From: Planosporangium mesophilum | Lineage (GTDB): Bacteria > Actinomycetota > Actinomycetes > Mycobacteriales > Micromonosporaceae | Assembly: GCF_016863255.1 (NCBI RefSeq) | Contig: NZ_BOON01000032.1 | Span: 1-64,000 of the forward strand | DNA length: 64,000 nucleotides | Direction of reading: 5' to 3' | In this document: positions 34,291 to 43,649 of the stretch, one piece after another | Layout of the letters: every line of letters starts with the position of its first letter | Numbering within the stretch: the stretch's first letter is position 1 | Notes under the pieces: generated by a model | The model's input: only the letters and a program-made list of their open reading frames with translations | The model's database searches: none | Told to the model about the DNA's origin: nothing | Position numbers and translations under genes: made by a program

Positions 34291-34911
34291 ATGGCGAGGT
34301 ACTACGACGTACACCCGGACAACCCGCAGGCCCGTTCTATTCGGCAGGTCGTCGAACTGGTCCGAGGCGGCGGGTTGATCGCGTACCCCACGGATTCGTG
34401 CTTCGCGCTGGGATGCCAGCTGGGCAACCGGGAGGGGCGGGACCGGATCCGGGAAATCCGCCACCTCGACGAACGGCACCATTTCACGCTGGTATGCCGA
34501 GACTTCGCTCAGCTCGGCCAGTTCGTCCAGGTCAGCAACTCGGCGTTCCGATTGGTCAAGGCGTGCACTCCGGGCAGCTACACGTTCATTCTTCCGGCCA
34601 CCCCGGAGGTGCCGCGCCGGCTGCTGCATCCCAAGAAGCGCACGGTGGGGGTACGCGTCCCCGGGCATCCGGTCGCGCAGGCGCTGTTGGCCGAACTCGG
34701 CGAGCCGTTGCTGTCGAGCACCCTGCTGCTGCCCGGCGAGGACGAGCCGATGACTCAGGGGTGGGAAATCAAGGAGCGACTGGATCACCTCGTTGACGCG
34801 GTGATCGACGCGGGCGACTGTGGAACGGAGCCGACGACCGTGGTGGATCTGTCGCAACCCGAGCCCGAGATTTTGCGCCGGGGAGCCGGCGATCCGTCGC
34901 GCTTCGAGTAA
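34291..34911 (+). CDS. YciO/YrdC/Sua5-domain protein
   Basis: Protein of 206 residues with the YrdC fold, closest in plan to YciO. The N-terminus has GGGLIAYPTDSCFALGCQLGN (normally PTDT.YGLG), the middle CTPGSYTFILPAT and KKRTVGVRVPGHP. Sua5/TsaC makes threonylcarbamoyl-AMP for the tRNA t6A modification. YciO-type paralogues have weak or different activity, and the Ser-Cys-Phe-Ala variant here favours YciO. The genome should carry a separate Sua5. Confidence 0.85.
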   Translation: MARYYDVHPDNPQARSIRQVVELVRGGGLIAYPTDSCFALGCQLGNREGRDRIREIRHLDERHHFTLVCRDFAQLGQFVQVSNSAFRLVKACTPGSYTFILPATPEVPRRLLHPKKRTVGVRVPGHPVAQALLAELGEPLLSSTLLLPGEDEPMTQGWEIKERLDHLVDAVIDAGDCGTEPTTVVDLSQPEPEILRRGAGDPSRFE

Positions 34912-34970
34912 CCGTGGCGCGCGGTCACCGGGAGGCTCGACCCGAGGCACGAGTCGAGCCACCCGGCGAG

Positions 34971-35038
34971 TCACGACCGAGCGACCGTCACGACCGAGCG
35001 ACCGTCACGACCGAGCGACCGTCACGACCGAGCGACCA
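34971..35038. repeat. 17-bp tandem repeat, four copies, directly after gabD
   Basis: The unit tcacgaccgagcgaccg is repeated four times (last base of the fourth differs) and ends exactly at the gabD stop codon. Spacer-free, so not a CRISPR array. Confidence 0.96.
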
Positions 35039-36487
35039 TCACCACTGGGTGGCGACGTACGTCGTCTCCAGGTACTCCTCGATGCCCTCGTAGCCACCCT
35101 CGCGGCCGAGCCCGGACTCCTTGACCCCGCCGAACGGAGCGGCCGGGTCGGAGACCAGGCCACGGTTGAGGCCGACCATGCCGACCTCCAGCCGTTCGGA
35201 GATCCGCAGGCCCCGGGCGAGGTCGCCGGTGTACACGTACCCCGACAGCCCCATGTCCGTGCCGTTGGCCAGCCGCACCGCCTCGTCGGAGTCGGCGACC
35301 GGGATGATCGGCGCCACCGGACCGAAGATCTCCTGCGTGGCGACCGGGGCGTCCCGCGGGACGTCGGTGAGGACGGTCGCGGGGTAGAAGAAGCCCGGCC
35401 CGTCGGGGCGTACGCCGCCGAGGCGCACCTTCGCCCCGGCCGCGATCGAGTCCTCGACCCGCTGGGCGATGCCGTCCAGTTGCTTGGCGTTGATCACCGG
35501 GCCGAGCTGGGTGTCCTCGTCGGTACCGGGGCCCATCCGCAGCGCGCCCATCGCCTCGGCGAGCTTGTCGGCGAACGCCGCCGCGACGCCCTCCTGGACG
35601 AAGAACCGGTTCGCGGCCGTGCAGGCCTGCCCACCGTTGCGCATCTTGGCCAGCAGCGCGCCCTCCACCGCGGCGTCGAGGTCGGCGTCGTCGAGCACGA
35701 TGAACGGCGCGTTGCCGCCGAGCTCCATCGAGGCGTTGACGATCCGGTCGGCCGCCTGCCGGAGCAGGATGCGACCCACGCCGGTGGAGCCGGTGAACGA
35801 CAGCTTGCGTACCCGGCTGTCGGCCAGCGCCCACTCCACGACCTCGGCGGGCCGGTCGGTGGTCAGGATGTTGACCACGCCGTCCGGTACCCCCGCCTCG
35901 GCCAGCAGCTTGCCCACCATCAGTGCGGTCAGCGGGGTGTCCTCGGCCGGCTTGAGCAGCACGGTGCAGCCGGCGGCCAGGGCCGGGGCGATCTTGCGGG
36001 TGGCCATCGCGGCCGGGAAGTTCCACGGCGTCAGCAGCAGCGCCACCCCGACCGGCCGCTTGAAGGTGAGGATCCGGTTGGCGCCCGACGGCGCCGTCCG
36101 CAGCTCGCCGCCGATGCGTACGGCCTCTTCGGAGAACCAGCGGAAGAACTCCGCCGCGTACGTGACCTCGCCGCGGGCGTCGGTCAGCGACTTGCCCATC
36201 TCCAGCGACATCAGGTACGCGAGGTCCTCACGCCGCGCGATCATCAGCTCGTACATCCGGCGCAGCGTCTCGGCACGCTCGCGGGGTGCGGTGGCGGCCC
36301 AGCCGGGCAGGGCCGCCGAGGCAGCCTCGACCGCCCGGGCCACGTCGCCCTGACCCGCGCGCGGAACCCGAGCGATCTCGTCGCCGGTCGACGGGTTGAG
36401 GACGGCGAAGTCGCCCTGCTCCCCAGCGGTCCAGGCACCGCCGACCAGCAGGTCGGTCGGCACACCCGCGGGCAACACGCCGCTCAT
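35039..36487 (-). CDS. gabD: Succinate-semialdehyde dehydrogenase
   Basis: Aldehyde dehydrogenase of 482 residues that oxidises succinic semialdehyde to succinate, the last step of GABA breakdown. Landmarks: LLTPWNFPAAMATRKIAPAL, the catalytic Glu in NASMELGGNAPF, the catalytic Cys in RNGGQACTAANRF, and the C-terminal GGVKESGLGREGG. The function call rests on the adjacent gabT (ATGA overlap, 36484-36487) and the sequence type. It is the last gene of the NCS1-ADH-ALDH-gabT-gabD operon. Confidence 0.92.
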   Translation of the reverse strand: MSGVLPAGVPTDLLVGGAWTAGEQGDFAVLNPSTGDEIARVPRAGQGDVARAVEAASAALPGWAATAPRERAETLRRMYELMIARREDLAYLMSLEMGKSLTDARGEVTYAAEFFRWFSEEAVRIGGELRTAPSGANRILTFKRPVGVALLLTPWNFPAAMATRKIAPALAAGCTVLLKPAEDTPLTALMVGKLLAEAGVPDGVVNILTTDRPAEVVEWALADSRVRKLSFTGSTGVGRILLRQAADRIVNASMELGGNAPFIVLDDADLDAAVEGALLAKMRNGGQACTAANRFFVQEGVAAAFADKLAEAMGALRMGPGTDEDTQLGPVINAKQLDGIAQRVEDSIAAGAKVRLGGVRPDGPGFFYPATVLTDVPRDAPVATQEIFGPVAPIIPVADSDEAVRLANGTDMGLSGYVYTGDLARGLRISERLEVGMVGLNRGLVSDPAAPFGGVKESGLGREGGYEGIEEYLETTYVATQW

Positions 36488-37836
36488 GCGGCCGCCTTCG
36501 ACGTTGCCGCCTCCAGGGCCGCAGAAAGGATGTCGAGTCCCTCGTTGAGCAGATCGTCGCCGATCACCAGCGGCGGCAGGAAGCGCAGCACGTTGCCGAA
36601 GGTACCAGCGGTCAGCGTCACCAGGCCCTCCCGGTGGCAGGCGGCCGAGATCGCAGCGGTCAGCGCGGCGTTCGGCTCCTTCGACCCGCCACCCTTCACC
36701 AGTTCGACCGCGATCATCGCGCCACGACCCCGGACGTCGCCGATGACGTCGTACGTGGCGGCCAGCTCCTTGAGCCGCGACATCATGACCGACTCGATCC
36801 GCTTCGCGGCGCCGATGAGGTCGTCGGCGCGCATCGTCTCGATCGCGGCCAGAGCCGCGGCGCAGGCGACCGGGTTGCCGCCGTACGTACCGCCCAACCC
36901 GCCGGCGTGCACGGCGTCCATCAGGTCGGCGCGGCCGGTGACCGCCGCCAGCGGCAGGCCGCCGGCGATACCCTTCGCCGTGGTGATCAGGTCGGGGACG
37001 ACACCCTCATGGGTACTGGCGAACCAGTCGCCGGTACGGCAGAAGCCGGACTGGATCTCGTCGGCGATGAACACGATGCCGTGCTCGCGGCACCAGTCGG
37101 CCACCGCGCGCAGGAAGCCCGGCGCCGGGACGATGAAGCCGCCCTCGCCCTGGATCGGCTCGACGATGACGGCCGCCACGTTGGACTCACCCACCTGCGC
37201 GTGCACCTGCTCGACGAAGGCCGCGAACGCCTCCTCGGCGCAGTTCTCCGGACCGGTCGGCCAGCGGTACGGGTACGCCATCGGCATCCGGTAGATGTCA
37301 CCGGCGAACGGGCCGAAGCCGTGCTTGTACGGCATGGACTTGGCGGTCAGCGCCATCGTCAGGTTGGTCCGCCCGTGGTACGCGTGGTCGAACGCGATCA
37401 CGGCGCTCCGGCCGGTGGCGTGGCGCGCGATCTTGATTGCGTTCTCCACCGCCTCGGAGCCGGAGTTGAACAGCGCGGAGCGCTTCTCGTGCGTACCCGG
37501 GGTCAGCTCGTTGAGCGCCTCGCAGACCGCCAGGTACTCCTCGTACGGGGTGACCATGAAGCAGGTGTGCGTGAAGTCGGCGACCTGTTCCCGTACCGCG
37601 TCCACCACCCGCGGCGCGGCGTTGCCGACGGAGGTCACCGCGATGCCGGACCCGAAGTCGATGAGCTGGTTGCCGTCGACGTCGACGAGCACGCCCCCGC
37701 CCGCCCGCTCGATGTAGACCGGCAGGGTGGTGCCGACGCCGGCCGACACCGCCGCGCTCTTGCGGGCGTGCAGTTCCCGCGAACGGGGGCCGGGGATCTC
37801 GGTACGTAGCAGGCGGTGCTGGGGAACGGTACTCAC
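36484..37836 (-). CDS. gabT: 4-aminobutyrate aminotransferase
   Basis: Class III PLP aminotransferase of 450 residues that converts GABA to succinic semialdehyde. GTG at 37836 is the start, with GGAG upstream. The PLP lysine is in LITTAKGIAGGLPL. Other landmarks are FNSGSEAVENAIKIAR, FDHAYHGRTNLTMALTAK, VIVEPIQGEGGF and FIADEIQSGFCRTG. All match GabT of actinobacteria. It is followed by gabD with a four-base overlap. Confidence 0.94.
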   Translation of the reverse strand: MSTVPQHRLLRTEIPGPRSRELHARKSAAVSAGVGTTLPVYIERAGGGVLVDVDGNQLIDFGSGIAVTSVGNAAPRVVDAVREQVADFTHTCFMVTPYEEYLAVCEALNELTPGTHEKRSALFNSGSEAVENAIKIARHATGRSAVIAFDHAYHGRTNLTMALTAKSMPYKHGFGPFAGDIYRMPMAYPYRWPTGPENCAEEAFAAFVEQVHAQVGESNVAAVIVEPIQGEGGFIVPAPGFLRAVADWCREHGIVFIADEIQSGFCRTGDWFASTHEGVVPDLITTAKGIAGGLPLAAVTGRADLMDAVHAGGLGGTYGGNPVACAAALAAIETMRADDLIGAAKRIESVMMSRLKELAATYDVIGDVRGRGAMIAVELVKGGGSKEPNAALTAAISAACHREGLVTLTAGTFGNVLRFLPPLVIGDDLLNEGLDILSAALEAATSKAAA

Positions 37837-37931
37837 TTCACTGTCTCCATTGGACGGGCTTCCGTGATCATGGAGCCTTGGTGTCGCCATGGGGTGCACC
37901 AACGCTCCGTGGCCATGCGAAGGGGGAAGGC

Positions 37932-39362
37932 TCAGAAGTCGATGTTGTGCATGACGTGCTTGATGCGGGTGTAGTCCTCCAGGCCGTACATGGACAGGTC
38001 CTTGCCGTACCCGGAGTGCTTGAAGCCGCCGTGCGGCATCTCGGCCACGATCGACATGTGGCAGTTGACCCAGACGGCCCCGAAGTCCAGCCGGCGCGCG
38101 ACCCGCATGGCCCGCCCGTGGTCGCGGGTCCAGACGCTGGAGGCCAGACCGTACTCCACGCCGTTGGCCCACCGTACGGCCTGGTCCTCGTGGTCGAACC
38201 GCTGCACGGTGATCACCGGGCCGAAGGCCTCGGTCTGGCTCAGCTCGTCGTCCTGGCGCAGCCCGGCCACGACGGTGGGCTGCCAGAAGTATCCACGCTC
38301 GCCCAGGCGTGATCCGCCGGCGAGCACCCGTGCGTGGTCGGGCACCCGCTCCACGAGGCCGCTGACGTGCGCGAGCTGGTTGGCGTTGTTCAGCGGGCCG
38401 TAGTACGCGTCGGGGTCCGACGGCGGCCCGGTACGCGTGCGCCGCGCCTGCTCGGCCAGCGCCTCCGCGAACTCGTCCGCGACCCCCGCGCTGACCAGCA
38501 CCCGGGTGGCGGCCGTGCAGTCCTGGCCGGCGTTGAAGTAGCCGGCGCCCGCGATGCCCTCGGCCGCGGCCTCGAGGTCGACGTCGTCGAACACGATCAC
38601 CGGCGCCTTGCCGCCGAGTTCCAGGTGTACCCGCTTGAGGTCGGCGGCCGCGGCGGCGGCCACCTCGTACCCGGCCCGCGTCGAACCGGTGATCGACACC
38701 ATCGCCGGCGTCTTGTCCGACACGACGGCTCGGCCGGTGTCGCGGTCGCCGCACACGACGTTGAGGACGCCCGGCGGGAAGAACTCGGCGGCGATCTCGG
38801 CCATCAGCGCGCTGCTGACGGGCGTGGTGTCGCTCGGCTTGAGGACCACGGTGTTGCCCGCGGCCACGGCCGGCGCGAACTTCCACACCGCCATCATCAT
38901 CGGGTAGTTCCACGGAGCGACCTGCCCGACCACCCCGACCGGCTCCCGGCGTACGTAGGACGTGTGGCCGGCCAGGTACTCGCCGGCGCTCTTGCCCTCG
39001 AGCAGCCGCGCCGCGCCGGCGAAGAAGCGGATCTGGTCGACCGACGGGGCCAGCTCCTCGGCGGCGGTCAGCTCGATCGGCTTGCCGGTGTTCTCGCTCT
39101 CGGCCGCCACCAGCTCCGCGCCGCGCGCCTCCAGAGCGTCGGCGAAGCGCAGCAGGGCCCGCTGCCGCTCGCTCGGGGTGGTGTCGCGCCAGGTCTCGAA
39201 CGCCCGGGCTGCGGAGGCGTACGCCCGTTCGACGTCCTCGCGGCCGGACAGCGGTGCGGTGCCGAAGACCTCGCCGGTGGACGGGTCGATCAGGTCCATC
39301 GTGCGGGCGTCGGCCGCGTCCACGAGCTTGCCGTCGATGACGTTCTGTACCCGGCGGGTCAT
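37932..39362 (-). CDS. Aminobutyraldehyde-type aldehyde dehydrogenase
   Basis: NAD-dependent aldehyde dehydrogenase of 476 residues that resembles gamma-aminobutyraldehyde and betaine-aldehyde dehydrogenases. Catalytic Glu in [16 protein letters not shown], catalytic Cys in [13 protein letters not shown], cofactor-binding GSTRAGYE. The end [19 protein letters not shown] is typical of the PatD/Prr type, which makes GABA from 4-aminobutanal. Position just upstream of gabT supports this. 4-guanidinobutanal is another possible substrate. AGGAG precedes the ATG. Confidence 0.88.
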   Translation of the reverse strand: MTRRVQNVIDGKLVDAADARTMDLIDPSTGEVFGTAPLSGREDVERAYASAARAFETWRDTTPSERQRALLRFADALEARGAELVAAESENTGKPIELTAAEELAPSVDQIRFFAGAARLLEGKSAGEYLAGHTSYVRREPVGVVGQVAPWNYPMMMAVWKFAPAVAAGNTVVLKPSDTTPVSSALMAEIAAEFFPPGVLNVVCGDRDTGRAVVSDKTPAMVSITGSTRAGYEVAAAAAADLKRVHLELGGKAPVIVFDDVDLEAAAEGIAGAGYFNAGQDCTAATRVLVSAGVADEFAEALAEQARRTRTGPPSDPDAYYGPLNNANQLAHVSGLVERVPDHARVLAGGSRLGERGYFWQPTVVAGLRQDDELSQTEAFGPVITVQRFDHEDQAVRWANGVEYGLASSVWTRDHGRAMRVARRLDFGAVWVNCHMSIVAEMPHGGFKHSGYGKDLSMYGLEDYTRIKHVMHNIDF

Positions 39363-39384
39363 GGTGCTCCTAGTGTCTATGTGT

Positions 39385-40509
39385 CTATGCGGTGAGGTCG
39401 AGGATGGTGCGCAGGCCGACCGCCTCGCGCAGGTCGGCGAACGCGGCGTCGACCTCGTCGAGCGGGCGTACGGCGCCGACCAGGGCGTCCAGCGGGAGGT
39501 GGCCGGCGGTGTACAGCCGCGCGAGGCGGGGGAAGTCGACGGCGGGCACGCTGCTCCCGTAGTTGCAGCCCAGCACCTGTTTGCCGGCGTCGGCCAGGTC
39601 GAACGGGTCGATGCTGGCGCGTACCCCGTCGGCCGGCATGCCGACCAGAACCGCCTGCCCACCGCGGCCGACCAGCGACGGCAGCATCGTGATCGTCTCG
39701 GCCCGGCCGATCGCCTCGAAGGCGTGGTCGGCTCCGCCGTCGGTGCGATCGGCACTGCCGTCGGTGATGGCCGCGACGTGGGCCGCCAGGTCCGGGTCGT
39801 CGCCGCGCAGGACGTGGGTGGCGCCGAGGGTCCGCGCGTGCGCGAGGCGCTCGTCGGAGAGGTCGATCGCGATGATCGGGTCGGCCCCGACCAGCGCCAG
39901 CCCGAGCAGGATGGACTGGCCGACGCCGCCGCAGCCGACGACCACGGCGCTGTCGCCGGAGCGTACCCGCGCGGTGTTCAGGACGGCGCCCACGCCCGTG
40001 GTCACCGCGCAGCCGATCAGCGCGGCGATCCCGGGCGGCAGGTCGGCCGGGACCGCCACGGCGGCGGCCTCCGGTACGACGGTCGCCTCGGCGAAGGTAC
40101 CGAGCCCGAGGAGCGCGTGGACGTCGGCGCCGTCAGCGTCCCGCAGCGACGTCCGGCCGTCGGGCAGCCGGTGGTCGATCGACCGGGTGCCGGTGCAGAG
40201 CCAGGCCCTGCCCCGGCGGCACTGCCGGCAGTGACCGCACTGCGCGTACCAGGAGAGCGCCACGTGGTCGCCGGGGCGCAGGGTACGCACGTCGGGCCCG
40301 ACCGCCTCGACGATCCCGGCGCCCTCGTGGCCCAGCACCATCGGCAGCGGCGCGGCCCACTCGCCGGCCGCGACGTGCAGGTCGGAGTGGCAGACGCCGC
40401 TGGCGGTCAGCCGGACCCGGACGAGGTCCCCGCCGGGCTCGACGAGCTCCAGGGGGGCCTCGACGGTCGGGGCACCGGCGTGGGTGAGTACCCGTGCTCG
40501 GACCGTCAC
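39385..40509 (-). CDS. Zinc-dependent class III-type alcohol dehydrogenase
   Basis: Medium-chain dehydrogenase of 374 residues. Catalytic zinc ligands in [15 protein letters not shown] and [10 protein letters not shown]; structural zinc site [18 protein letters not shown] site [21 protein letters not shown]. It resembles actinobacterial class III and mycothiol-dependent formaldehyde dehydrogenases, but the operon suggests an amino or guanidino alcohol as substrate. The GTG start overlaps the stop of the permease gene (GTGA). Confidence 0.88.
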   Translation of the reverse strand: MTVRARVLTHAGAPTVEAPLELVEPGGDLVRVRLTASGVCHSDLHVAAGEWAAPLPMVLGHEGAGIVEAVGPDVRTLRPGDHVALSWYAQCGHCRQCRRGRAWLCTGTRSIDHRLPDGRTSLRDADGADVHALLGLGTFAEATVVPEAAAVAVPADLPPGIAALIGCAVTTGVGAVLNTARVRSGDSAVVVGCGGVGQSILLGLALVGADPIIAIDLSDERLAHARTLGATHVLRGDDPDLAAHVAAITDGSADRTDGGADHAFEAIGRAETITMLPSLVGRGGQAVLVGMPADGVRASIDPFDLADAGKQVLGCNYGSSVPAVDFPRLARLYTAGHLPLDALVGAVRPLDEVDAAFADLREAVGLRTILDLTA

Positions 40510-41975
40510 AGGGCGCCCGTTGCCTGTGCGGCGTTGAGTTCGCGGTCGCTGGCGGCCTCGGCGTCCTGCTCGGTCGCGAGGTCGAGCGAGCGGCTCAGCA
40601 GCAGGTAGACGATGCCGGTGACGGCCAGTCCGACGAGCCAGGCGATGTCGACGCCGCCCATCTTCTCGGCCAGGAACCCGGTGTAGCTCCAGCTTCCGAG
40701 CTGGGGCAGCACCATGAACGGGATCTCGACCACGATGCCGATCGCGTACGCGGTCAGGCCTCGCCAGCCCCACGAGCCGTAGATGCCGTGCGGCTTGAAC
40801 AGGTCGGTGATCGCGTAGTGCCCGCGGCGGACCACGAAGAAGTCGACCAGGTTGGCGGCGGTCCACGGCACCAGCAGGTACAGCATGAGTGTCAGCGCGG
40901 TGAACACGGTGCTGACCGAGTCGGTGGTGATCGCCTTGCCGATGCCGAACCAGACGGCCGCGAAGACCAGGATGGTGACCACCCGGGCGGTGCGCGTCGG
41001 CTTGATCGGCCGGATCGAGTCGACCGCGGTCAGTACGGTCAGCATGCCGCCGTACGCGTTCATGCCCATGGTGGCGGCGAGCGCCAGCGCCGACAGCAGC
41101 GCCACCGCCTGGCCCAGGTGCGGGATCACGTTGTTGCCCGCGGTCTGCAGCCCGGCCAGGCCGTCCTCGGCGCCGAGCCGGATCGCCAGCCACGCGCCGA
41201 GCGCGATCAGCCAGATCGCCGCGCCGGAGGCGCCGAAGAAGACGGACACGATGACCGCGCGGGGCTTCGTCGTCGCCGGCAGGTACCGCGAGTAGTCCGA
41301 CACGTAGGGCGCGTACGTGATGTTGTACGCCGCCGATGCGGCCAGTTGGGCCATGAAGGCCACCCAGCCGAACCCGTAGTGGGTCCCGCTGGACCCGCCG
41401 CCGCCGTGACCGGTGATGATGCCGATGGTCACGATCACCATCAGGGGCAGCGAGACGTACAGCAGGGCGCGGAACGCCTTGTGTACCCAGTCGTGCCCGA
41501 AGATCGCCAGCAGCGCGGCGGCGACCGTGACGACGACGGCGATCGCGTTGGCGTTCCAGCCGAACGCGCTGTGCAGGCCCTCACCGAGCAGGACCTGGTC
41601 GGTGACGTTGAACGCCAGGTACGTGAACAGGGTGGCGAGCAGCGGGATGAGCACGCCGCGGTAGCCGAACTGCGCCCGCGACTGGATCATCTGCGGCAGC
41701 CCGAGCGTCGGCCCCTGCGAGGCGTGGAACGCCATGAAGATGGTGCCGATGACGATGCCGAGCGTCCCGGCCAGGACCGTCCAGCCCAGGGACAGGCCCA
41801 TGGACGGTCCGATGAAGCCGATCGGGATCGAGAAGTACTGGAAGTTGCCCAGGAACCACAGCGGCGCCTGGTGCCACAGGCGCCCATGGCGCTCTTCGTC
41901 GGGCACCCAGTCGATCGAGCGGACCTCGATCAGTGGTGGCGCGGCGACGGGCGTCGGGGATGAGTGTGATGCCAC
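40506..41975 (-). CDS. NCS1-family permease
   Basis: Twelve-helix transporter of 489 residues in the nucleobase:cation symporter-1 family (cytosine, allantoin, hydantoin, thiamine-type substrates). GTG at 41975 has GAGGGAG upstream. Landmarks: LWFLGNFQYFSIPIGFIG, ATLFTYLAFNVTDQVLLGEGL and AAYNITYAPYVSDYSRYLP. It is the first gene of the catabolic operon and probably imports the compound broken down by the following ADH, ALDH, GabT and GabD. The substrate cannot be read from sequence; a guanidino or amino compound is inferred from context. Confidence 0.87.
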   Translation of the reverse strand: MASHSSPTPVAAPPLIEVRSIDWVPDEERHGRLWHQAPLWFLGNFQYFSIPIGFIGPSMGLSLGWTVLAGTLGIVIGTIFMAFHASQGPTLGLPQMIQSRAQFGYRGVLIPLLATLFTYLAFNVTDQVLLGEGLHSAFGWNANAIAVVVTVAAALLAIFGHDWVHKAFRALLYVSLPLMVIVTIGIITGHGGGGSSGTHYGFGWVAFMAQLAASAAYNITYAPYVSDYSRYLPATTKPRAVIVSVFFGASGAAIWLIALGAWLAIRLGAEDGLAGLQTAGNNVIPHLGQAVALLSALALAATMGMNAYGGMLTVLTAVDSIRPIKPTRTARVVTILVFAAVWFGIGKAITTDSVSTVFTALTLMLYLLVPWTAANLVDFFVVRRGHYAITDLFKPHGIYGSWGWRGLTAYAIGIVVEIPFMVLPQLGSWSYTGFLAEKMGGVDIAWLVGLAVTGIVYLLLSRSLDLATEQDAEAASDRELNAAQATGAL

Positions 41976-42255
41976 CGGACAACTCCCTCGGGAAGCGGGT
42001 GCGACAGCAGAAGCGGGTGTCACAGCAGAACGGGTGTCACAGCAGAACAGGTACGACAGCGGAAGCGGTCGCGGTAGAGCAGGAGCGAAGTTGCCCAATG
42101 TTGAACGGAAATTGTCTCCTAGTCAACACCCGTCGCCGGGAAGTCAACCGAGCAGGTGGGTGGGGCGACCGCCCGGTGTAGGCGGCCGGCCGGCCGGGGG
42201 TCGGGGCTGACAGTGGCCACCGGCGGGGTCTGTCGGATCGTTCAGGCGAATCCGG
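41976..42255. promoter_or_regulatory. Leader of the permease operon with tandem repeats
   Basis: About 280 bases between the permease and XRE-cupin genes. At about 41994-42055 there are three imperfect copies of a 16-18 base unit related to gggtgtcacagcagaac, close to the permease start. At about 42095-42125 an AT-richer stretch (GTTGAACGGAAATTGTC ... AGTCAAC) is a candidate promoter and operator, perhaps for the XRE-cupin protein encoded next to it. Neither role is shown. Confidence 0.4.
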
Positions 42256-42843
42256 TCAGGCGGAGGTGTCCCAGGAGGCGGGGGCGATCACCCACATCAC
42301 CTCCGCGGTCCGGGTCTTGTCCGGGTTCACCCAGCTGTGTGGCTCCCGCCCGGAGAAGGTGATCGTGTCCCCGGCACCGAGGCGCTGCGTGTTGTTGCTG
42401 AACAGGAGGTCGATGGTGCCCTTGAGGACGTGGAGCACCTCGATCTCGCAGTTGAGGGTGTACAGCTCGCCGCCGCCGGTACCCCCGGGTTCGATCACCG
42501 AGCGGATCAGCTGCAACCGGGCCTGGCCGCGCGGGGTCAGCAGCCGCTCCTCGGCGCCCGCACCGGTGAGGTGGATGCTCGGGGCGTCGGCCTTGCGGAC
42601 GACGTCCGTCTGCGGGGCCTCGAACAGCGTGCCGATCGGAAGGGACAGCACCTCGCAGATGGTCACCAGCGTGGCGACGCTGGGGGAGGTCTCGTCGCGC
42701 TCGATCCGGCTGATGAAGCCCTTGGTCACCTCGGCGCTGGCGGCGACCTGATCGATGGTCAGCCCCTGCCGTTGGCGGGCGGCACGGAGCCGCGCGCCGA
42801 TCCGCAGCCGGCCGTTGCTGGGGGAGACGGGGACCGATTTCAC
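42256..42843 (-). CDS. XRE-family regulator with C-terminal cupin
   Basis: Transcription factor of 195 residues. Helix-turn-helix at about 14-70 (LRAARQRQGLTIDQVAASAEVTKGFISRIE), cupin at about 110-190 with ELYTLNCEIEVLHVLKGTIDLLFSN and LGAGDTITFSGREPHSW. XRE-cupin proteins often repress amine and polyamine catabolism (PuuR type). It lies between the permease/GABA operon and the divergent nitrilase/agmatinase operon, and is the obvious candidate regulator of both. Confidence 0.92.
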   Translation of the reverse strand: MKSVPVSPSNGRLRIGARLRAARQRQGLTIDQVAASAEVTKGFISRIERDETSPSVATLVTICEVLSLPIGTLFEAPQTDVVRKADAPSIHLTGAGAEERLLTPRGQARLQLIRSVIEPGGTGGGELYTLNCEIEVLHVLKGTIDLLFSNNTQRLGAGDTITFSGREPHSWVNPDKTRTAEVMWVIAPASWDTSA

Positions 42844-42914
42844 CGGATAGCCCTTTCGTGCGGTTTCGTGCTGCGAGATGCTTGCCTACCGCGGAAGGGT
42901 TCTCCGCCGTGGGG

Positions 42915-42948
42915 CGACGCCGCCCGCGAGACGACGCCGCCCGCGAGA
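42915..42948. repeat. 17-bp perfect tandem duplication
   Basis: Two identical copies of cgacgccgcccgcgaga, in the divergent promoter region between the XRE-cupin gene and the small membrane protein gene. Confidence 0.95.
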
Positions 42949-42980
42949 CGATTGCCCGCCGCGAGCCCGGTCCGAGCCGG

Positions 42981-43178
42981 ATGACCATTGGACCAGAAGC
43001 GGCCGACTATGGCATGTTTACCTTCTTGCAACTCCTGTTGTATCCATGGCAACATCACCCGGGTTGGTCGCGCAAGTACCTGCGCCCTATCACCGTGATA
43101 GTCACGTCGTTCGTGGGAGGGGTTCTCGTGCTGGTTGCCCTGGTAGGGACCCTGCCGTCCGTGGACGGCGCCGCGTGA
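42981..43178 (+). CDS. Small single-pass membrane protein
   Basis: Small protein of 65 residues from ATG 42981, or 54 residues from ATG 43014. After a short N-terminus, MFTFLQLLLYPWQHHPGWS precedes one strong membrane helix (ITVIVTSFVGGVLVLVALVGT). Family not recognised. Its TGA overlaps the GTG start of the SnoaL-like gene (GTGA), so the pair is probably co-translated. It is the first gene of the nitrilase/agmatinase operon; a regulatory or transporter-associated subunit is possible. Confidence 0.65.
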   Translation: MTIGPEAADYGMFTFLQLLLYPWQHHPGWSRKYLRPITVIVTSFVGGVLVLVALVGTLPSVDGAA

Positions 43179-43645
43179 GCGCACAGAACAGCGCCCAGGA
43201 CAGCGTCCAGGACAGCGCCCGGGATGAGGTGCTGGCCGCCGCGCGGTCCCTCGTCGCTGCCTTCGGGTCGCACGACGTACCCCGCTACTTCGCCAGCTTC
43301 GCCGACGACGCGAGCTTCCTGTTCCACAACAGCGACGAGGTGATCACTTCGCGCTCTCGGTACGAGGAGATCTGGCGCTCCTGGGAGCGCGGCGGCTTCC
43401 GGGTCCTCGGCTGCCGGTCGCTGGACCAGCGGGTACAGCTGCTGGGCCCCGACACCGCGATCTTCACCCACCGGGTGCGCACCCTGCTGGAGGGGGAGGC
43501 GGCCGAGCTTCGGGAGCGGGAGACGATCGTGTTCCGGCGGAACGGATCCGGACGGTGGCTCGGCGTACACGAACACCTGTCCGCCGACCCCCTGTCCGCC
43601 GACCCCCTGTCCGTCGACTCCCTGTCCGCCGACTCGGGACAGTGA
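43175..43645 (+). CDS. SnoaL/NTF2-like protein
   Basis: Protein of 156 residues with an NTF2-like fold: RSLVAAFGSHDVPRYFASFADDASFLFHN, DEVITSRSRYEEIWRSW and FTHRVRTLLEG ... ETIVFRRNGSGRWLGVHEH. Likely a small ligand-binding or accessory protein; no catalytic residues can be assigned. The N-terminus is low in complexity (SAQNSAQDSVQDS) and the C-terminus is a repeat of LSADP units encoded by a 15-base DNA repeat. It lies between the small membrane protein and the nitrilase. Confidence 0.8.
   Translation: MSAQNSAQDSVQDSARDEVLAAARSLVAAFGSHDVPRYFASFADDASFLFHNSDEVITSRSRYEEIWRSWERGGFRVLGCRSLDQRVQLLGPDTAIFTHRVRTLLEGEAAELRERETIVFRRNGSGRWLGVHEHLSADPLSADPLSVDSLSADSGQ
43577..43636 (+). repeat. 15-bp tandem repeat, four copies, at a gene 3' end
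   Basis: Four copies of ctgtccgccgacccc (the last two with changes) encode LSADP, LSADP, LSVDS and LSADS at the C-terminus of the SnoaL-like protein, six bases before its stop. Confidence 0.95.
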
Positions 43646-43649
43646 CCCG

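Noticed and set aside
34971-35038. Regular repeats resembling a small CRISPR array
   Set aside because: The 17-base units abut with no spacers, and no cas gene is in the window.
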